Source of the DNA: Lachnospiraceae bacterium
Lineage (GTDB): Bacteria > Bacillota > Clostridia > Lachnospirales > Lachnospiraceae
Length of the DNA: 64,000 bases
Direction of reading: 5' to 3'
Assembly: GCA_910575275.1 (NCBI GenBank)
Contig: CAJTEE010000008.1
Span: 111,665-175,664, forward strand
How positions within the stretch are numbered: the stretch's first letter is position 1; every line of letters begins with the position of its first letter. The position numbers were made by a program, and so were the translations under genes. The notes below the pieces were generated by a model. That model had not been told where the DNA came from. It was given only the letters and a program-made list of their open reading frames with translations, and searched no databases. Below are positions 60,134 through 64,000 of the stretch, piece after piece.

Positions 60134-61789
60134 ATGAGCAGGAAAAATAACCTATCGAATCAGAAAATAACCGCCCTCTATTGCAGGATTTCCCTTGATG
60201 ACGGCAGCCAGAATGAGAGCATGAGTATCTCGAACCAGAAACTTTTGCTCAAAGATTACGCTGAAAAGAACGGTATGCCTCGGTACGAATATTACGTGGA
60301 CGACGGGTATACGGGAAGGAATTTCAACCGCCCTTCGTTTAAGCGTCTGATTGCCGACATTGAAGCAGGGAAGGTGGGCTGCGTGATAACCAAAGACCTT
60401 TCAAGGCTTGGGAGGAACTATATTGAAGCGGGCAGTTATATCGAAATCTTTTTCCCGAAACACAATGTAAGGTATATAGCGGTCACGGACGGCGTGGACA
60501 GCCTGACAAGGCAGGAAATGGACATTACGCCGTTTAAAAATATCCTGAATGATATGTACAGCCGGGATATTTCAAAGAAAGTGCTTGCCGGGCGCATGAC
60601 ACGCTCCCGCCAGGGGAAGTTTGGCGGCGGGCAGCCGCCCCTTGGCTTGATGCGTGACCCGGAGGAAAGGGGACACCTTATCCTTGACCCGGACACTGCG
60701 CCGACTATCCGTAAAATCTATGACCTTGCCTTAAACGGCTGGGGGTGTATGCGGATAGCTAAACAACTGATGGAGGATAAAATCCCCATCACACGGGTAA
60801 AAAGCAATACGGAATGTGACGTGAATTATTATTCATGGGGGAGCGCACGGATTAGCCATATCCTGCGGAACCCATTTTATAAGGGGGCGCATTTAGTCTG
60901 CCGGACGCACCAGAAAGGAATCCGCTCCAACACCTATGACATCATTCCCCGTGAGGAATGGGAAGTGCTTGAGGGCTGCCATGAAGCTATCGTAAGCCCG
61001 GAGGACTGGGAGAAGGTGCAGGAACTCATTGACCGCCGCCCGCCTATCATGGAGGGGAACGCCTGCCCCTTCTACAACCTGTTCCACGGCATTATCTACT
61101 GCGCAACCTGCGGGAAGTCCATGCAGGTACGCTATGAGAAGGTGGGCAGAACTGGGAAGAACCGCTTTACCGGCGAGGAACGGGAGCCGATAGACAAGGC
61201 GTATTATATCTGCCAGACGTATAACCGGCTGGGGAAGGATGCCTGCACCAGCCATAAGGTGGAAGCGAGGGATTTGTACAACCTTGTGCTGAAGGATATT
61301 CAGGAACTTGCGGCAATGGCGTTGAAAGACGTGGAATCGTTCTACCAGCGGATTAGCAGCCGCATGGAGCGGCGGTATCTGGCGGACGCTTCGGAGATGG
61401 AGAAGGAGCGGGAACGGCTGGAAGCAAGGAACCGGGAGATTGACGATATGTTCCTGAACCTGTATACCGACAAGGCAAAGGGAATCCTGTCCGAGCAGCG
61501 GTTTGTGAAGCTGACGGCGGCAATGGAGCGGGAACAGGAGGAAAACCAGAAGCAGCTTAAAGAATTGGCACTCTCCCTGCGCCGCTCCAATGAGCAGGAA
61601 AGTGATGTCCGCACCTTTATCCGGGAAATCCGGCAGTACGCCGCAGTCCGGGAACTGGACGAGGGTATCTTAAACCGCCTTATCAGCCGGATTCTGGTGG
61701 GGGAGGTGAAAAAGGTTGACGGGGAGAAGTTTCAGGAAATCAAAATCATTTATAACTTTGTCGGGGAGATACCAGCGGCAACAGAATAA
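60134..61789 (+). CDS. Large serine recombinase of IME-D
   Basis: The 551-aa protein has nucleophile Ser20 in ALYCRISLDDGSQ, Arg in KDLSRLGRNYIEAG, a recombinase domain (GGGQPPLGLM...YYSWGSARISHILRNPFYKG), a zinc ribbon CATCGKSMQVRYE...CQTYNRLGKDAC and a coiled coil. It is shorter than the IME-B and IME-C enzymes, lacking their charged tails. AGAAGGAG precedes the ATG. Confidence 0.93.
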   Translation: MSRKNNLSNQKITALYCRISLDDGSQNESMSISNQKLLLKDYAEKNGMPRYEYYVDDGYTGRNFNRPSFKRLIADIEAGKVGCVITKDLSRLGRNYIEAGSYIEIFFPKHNVRYIAVTDGVDSLTRQEMDITPFKNILNDMYSRDISKKVLAGRMTRSRQGKFGGGQPPLGLMRDPEERGHLILDPDTAPTIRKIYDLALNGWGCMRIAKQLMEDKIPITRVKSNTECDVNYYSWGSARISHILRNPFYKGAHLVCRTHQKGIRSNTYDIIPREEWEVLEGCHEAIVSPEDWEKVQELIDRRPPIMEGNACPFYNLFHGIIYCATCGKSMQVRYEKVGRTGKNRFTGEEREPIDKAYYICQTYNRLGKDACTSHKVEARDLYNLVLKDIQELAAMALKDVESFYQRISSRMERRYLADASEMEKERERLEARNREIDDMFLNLYTDKAKGILSEQRFVKLTAAMEREQEENQKQLKELALSLRRSNEQESDVRTFIREIRQYAAVRELDEGILNRLISRILVGEVKKVDGEKFQEIKIIYNFVGEIPAATE

Positions 61790-61808
61790 TGTGAGATTAT
61801 AGAAAGTC

Positions 61809-61839
61809 AGGAGGAATCCAACTTTTTAAGATTCCTCCT
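61809..61839. terminator. Hairpin after the IME-D recombinase
   Basis: AGGAGGAATC and GATTCCTCCT form a perfect 10-bp stem between the convergent recombinase and lipoprotein genes; the T run is in the loop. Confidence 0.55.
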
Positions 61840-61907
61840 GTGCATTGGCGCTGTTTTTTTGCAGCTTCTTTTGGATTTAACCGTGAATACACAATAATTT
61901 TGCAAAA

Positions 61908-62453
61908 TTATTCACCTGTGATTATTACAATTTTCACAGCTTGAGTTGGATGTTCTTCATCATCAAGTGTCCCCCGGTAACTGATCTCAACTTTATCGCC
62001 CACAGCAATCGTGGAACCTCCTTTTGCCTCATGGGCACTTTCCGTGGAATACCCTTCTAATATCGGGGTATTTTCCATAAAAAAATAATAGAGCATATCG
62101 TCCTCCGGAGTCCTGAGTGTAAGTATGTTTTCTTCATACTTTTCAATAATTCCTGCTATGGGATCGCCCGCTGGGATTTCTTCGACCGGGATTTCTTCGA
62201 GCGGAATTTCTTCGGCTTCCGAAGTGGTTTTTTTGGTTTCTTCTGTAATCTCTGACTTTGACGATTCTGTAACTTTTGCTTCTGTTTCTGTAGTTTTTGC
62301 ATCTACAGTTTTTACATCTGCTACTTCTTCCTGAACCGTTTCTTTCGGGGAATCATTCTCCACAGATATTTCATCCTTTTTTTGTTCCGATGAGCATCCG
62401 ATCATCCCCATAGTTAAAGCTATCATAAACATCAGTATCAATTTCCTTTTCAT
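61908..62453 (-). CDS. Putative lipoprotein with acidic linker
   Basis: The 181-aa protein has a lipoprotein signal peptide (KRKLILMFMIALTMGMIGC, lipobox cysteine near residue 20). A Glu/Lys/Thr-rich linker with EEIPxEEIP repeats and a C-terminal small beta domain (GIIEKYEENILTLRT...GDKVEISYRGTL) follow. It is exported and membrane-anchored; the ligand is unknown. The start at 62453 is chosen because it places the signal peptide first. It follows the other lipoprotein gene on the same strand. Confidence 0.7.
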   Translation of the reverse strand: MKRKLILMFMIALTMGMIGCSSEQKKDEISVENDSPKETVQEEVADVKTVDAKTTETEAKVTESSKSEITEETKKTTSEAEEIPLEEIPVEEIPAGDPIAGIIEKYEENILTLRTPEDDMLYYFFMENTPILEGYSTESAHEAKGGSTIAVGDKVEISYRGTLDDEEHPTQAVKIVIITGE

Positions 62454-62471
62454 AATCTTTCCCATCACTTT

Positions 62472-63023
62472 CTAAAAGAATCGTATTTCCTTGGCATAAA
62501 ATTTATCATTTTTAAAGCTGCCCTTCATTTCAACAGACATATGTACCTTCAAGTCCTGAAATTCAGCCTTTGTGTCCTCATAGCTTTCTCCATTTCCATC
62601 AGTGGTTTTTAAATAAAAACGGGTATCATCTTCCAAAATCACATGAATCAACTGAGAATCAGGGAGATCGGCATTGGAGCTTGGAGAACTGTATGATAAG
62701 GAACCGTCATCAAGAATTTTTACTTTCTTTTCAGCAATGAAAAATGAGTCTTCTTCAATCTTCCAGACCTTACCCAGAAAATCCGCATCAACAGCAGCAG
62801 CGACATCCGGCTCTAGTACCTGCCATTTACCTGCTGTATTTTCCTGCAGTCCATCCGTGTTTCCATCAATCTCTTTTGACGGCGCATCATTTAATTCCTC
62901 TAATAATGCTTCGTCTGTCTGGTTTTCTTCTGTCTTAGCAATAGAACCGGAACCACATCCTGTAACCATTGTATTCAATATACAGACAGTACCGAGTAAT
63001 ATCATTACTTTTTTTAGTTTCAT
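62472..63023 (-). CDS. Putative lipoprotein
   Basis: The 183-aa protein has signal peptide KKVMILLGTVCILNTMVTGC (lipobox VTGC), an acidic linker, and a C-terminal domain (FLGKVWKIEEDSFFIAEKKV, ending FKNDKFYAKEIRFF) similar in design to its neighbour. Together they look like a duplicated extracytoplasmic sensor or binding pair. AAGGAGG precedes the ATG. AT-rich compared with the mobilisation genes. Confidence 0.7.
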   Translation of the reverse strand: MKLKKVMILLGTVCILNTMVTGCGSGSIAKTEENQTDEALLEELNDAPSKEIDGNTDGLQENTAGKWQVLEPDVAAAVDADFLGKVWKIEEDSFFIAEKKVKILDDGSLSYSSPSSNADLPDSQLIHVILEDDTRFYLKTTDGNGESYEDTKAEFQDLKVHMSVEMKGSFKNDKFYAKEIRFF

Positions 63024-63399
63024 AAATTACCTCCTTGTTATCATAGAAATAACAGATATTATAGTTTGTCTAAATCATTTAAACAACCTATTTGTTGTGA
63101 AATGCTTCTTAAGTGTAGCAAACGTCCTTAAACCTCTCTTAACGATTTATCTTCTCTGTCCACCTTAATCCCAAATAAGGTTTAATTCTCTGTAGCTCTG
63201 CTGCACAGCAAGCTAATACCGAGCAGAGCAAGGCTGGTTTTAATACCCCGTAGCTTGTGTTTCTTGTAGTAGCGGCTCTGCTTTGTTTGAATAATGGATA
63301 TTCAGGGGAACGCCTAATAAGGGAGGGAGAGGACAGCAGATCGACAGCTTTCACAATCATATTATAATAAACAAAAATCCAAAAGAGTGAAGTATTCAC
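63024..63399 (-). promoter_or_regulatory. Promoter and operator region of the lipoprotein genes
   Basis: On the minus strand TTGTTT and TATAAT (63058-63086) are 17 bp apart. Upstream, two TTAA motifs 11 bp apart (63128-63131 and 63139-63142) within TCCTTAAACCTCTCTTAAC look like an OmpR-type response-regulator site. No gene is seen in the rest of the stretch. Confidence 0.55.
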
Positions 63400-63417
63400 T
63401 TGACAATGTGGCAAAGA
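63400..63417 (+). repeat. Right end of IME-D with core and orphan -35 box
   Basis: TTGACA (63400-63405) precedes core AAAGA (63413-63417). In the circle it would stand 17 bp from TATACT of the left end, a consensus-grade promoter reading into tnpV. Confidence 0.72.
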
Positions 63418-63661
63418 GCTGATGAGCCAGGATGAGCTTGCGGTGATGGACGGGGGAAAATGTATCCTCCAGCTGCGGGGCGTCCGCCCGTTTTTGTCGG
63501 ATAAGTATGACATCACCAGGCACCCCAATTTCCAGTACACCGCCGACGCGGACGATAAGAACGCCTTTGACATTGAAGCGTTTTTGTCCACCCGGCTCAA
63601 ACCAAAACCCAACGAGGTCTACGATGTGTTTGAAGTTGACGTAGACACCGAGGGCGAATAA
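63418..63661 (+). CDS. VirD4/TraG coupling protein, part 4 of 4 (C-terminus)
   Basis: It continues part 3 in frame from GKE: LMSQDELAVMDGGKCILQLR, GVRPFLSDKYDITRHPNFQY and LSTRLKPKPNEVYDVFEVDV. This is the last motor segment and the C-terminal tail; the stop is native. A start at 63422 is formally possible but would make only 79 residues. Confidence 0.9.
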
Positions 63662-64000
63662 TCCCGTTCCGCAAGAAAGGAGTGATTTTATCTACCCGCC
63701 AGGGTCCCTGAAGCCTGCCTCGGTTGAGGCCATTGGCGTACAAAGCGGACAGCTCAACAAAAAAATGAAGAAGGAGGATAGCCGGAATCGAGCCGCCCAA
63801 AACGCAGGGCGGTTTTGTTGTCCGGCTTTTGTATGCCTATGAACCAACACTAACCACAAAGCGATTCCGGCTAAATTATTCCCCCAAATCGCAACGACAA
63901 AACCCCTTCATCTCCCGGAAACCGCATATTTACAGGCGTTATAGGGTTTTGTCGCTGACCATGGGAAAGCGACAATTCACTGCCCGACAAAAAAGGTTCT
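63662..64000 (+). other. Region after the coupling-protein gene: terminator and inverted repeat
   Basis: CCGCCC/GGGCGG with a T-rich tail at 63793-63820 lies inside an outer AGCCGGA/TCCGGCT stem, a composite terminator. CGACAAAACCC (63895-63905) is exactly inverted at 63944-63954. No complete gene is visible; homologues have small membrane proteins further on. Confidence 0.55.

Larger units (their letters stand above)
53290..63417. mobile_element. IME-D: serine-recombinase element with VapE-type replication
   Basis: This 10,128-bp element is inserted at the LGK-E codons of the coupling-protein gene. Order: TnpV, XRE (reverse), two small proteins, oriT-like region, MobV-like relaxase, CHC2 primase fragment, VapE-like helicase, small protein, serine recombinase near the right end, and two reverse lipoproteins. 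Unlike IME-B and IME-C the recombinase is far from the left end and has its own promoter. Confidence 0.85.
23162..64000. mobile_element. ICE backbone (ParAB-PcfB-VirD4 type), right end outside the window
   Basis: Genes on one strand follow the order parA, parB, small genes, replication initiator, DUF4406, pcfB, virD4/traG. This is known from Tn1549-like and related clostridial ICEs. The left limit is inferred from the truncated recombinase at 23,158. Backbone sequence is 23,162-28,408, 38,393-38,884, 52,717-53,289 and 63,418-64,000, with three IMEs between. Channel and relaxase genes would lie beyond the window. Confidence 0.65.

Noticed and set aside
63662..63840. Gene directly after the coupling-protein gene
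   Set aside because: One frame stays open for about 50 codons but has no start codon after the ribosome-like site, and a terminator lies inside it.

Overview
The window looks like the chromosome of a gut Clostridia, probably Lachnospiraceae. It shows Gram-positive Shine-Dalgarno sites, frequent TTG/GTG starts, a DinR/LexA-type SOS box and TnpX/TnpV/TnpW-type transposon genes. About 10 kb of ordinary chromosome is followed by 54 kb of stacked mobile DNA. All calls were made by eye, without database searches.

Core chromosome (1-9.73 kb): the start of an M20-type amidohydrolase, then uvrA (SOS-controlled), iadA, a SNF2-family helicase and guaA.

IME-A (9,721-21,799): a 12.07 kb mobilisable island at the 3' end of guaA. 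It is bounded by a 13-bp direct repeat, with paired arm-type repeats just inside both ends. It carries a tyrosine integrase, an excisionase-like protein, MobC, a RepA-like ATPase, an oriT-like region and a MobV relaxase. Its cargo is an ATPase with an XRE regulator, three GNAT acetyltransferases, a metallo-beta-lactamase fold protein, yjdF behind a yjdF-motif RNA, a tautomerase and a CptIN-like type III toxin-antitoxin.

ICE backbone (about 23.2 kb to beyond 64 kb): parA, parB, small accessory genes, a replication initiator, a DUF4406 protein, pcfB and the VirD4/TraG coupling-protein gene. A headless serine recombinase (21,929-23,158) lies just before it.

The main discovery is that the single coupling-protein gene is cut into four pieces by three consecutive serine-recombinase elements: IME-B (28,409-38,392), IME-C (38,885-52,716) and IME-D (53,290-63,417). 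Joining the pieces at the short shared cores gives one 1,836-nt, 611-aa reading frame with all three junction codons correct, so each insertion appears exactly reversible. In each excised circle, a -35 box at the right end would meet a -10 box at the left end at 16-17 bp spacing. This would build a promoter that exists only in the circle. It is the logic known for tnpX of Tn4451, here seen three times in one host gene.

IME-B and IME-C share a Tn4451-like plan (recombinase, regulators, relaxase, Cys-rich VLP protein, replication protein, DnaC-like loader, TnpW) but carry different relaxase families (MOBP and MOBQ). IME-C also carries an AT-rich three-gene module built round an AbiTii-like protein, a candidate defence system. 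IME-D uses a MobV-like relaxase, a CHC2 primase fragment and a VapE helicase, with iteron-like repeats behind vapE and two lipoprotein genes at its right end.
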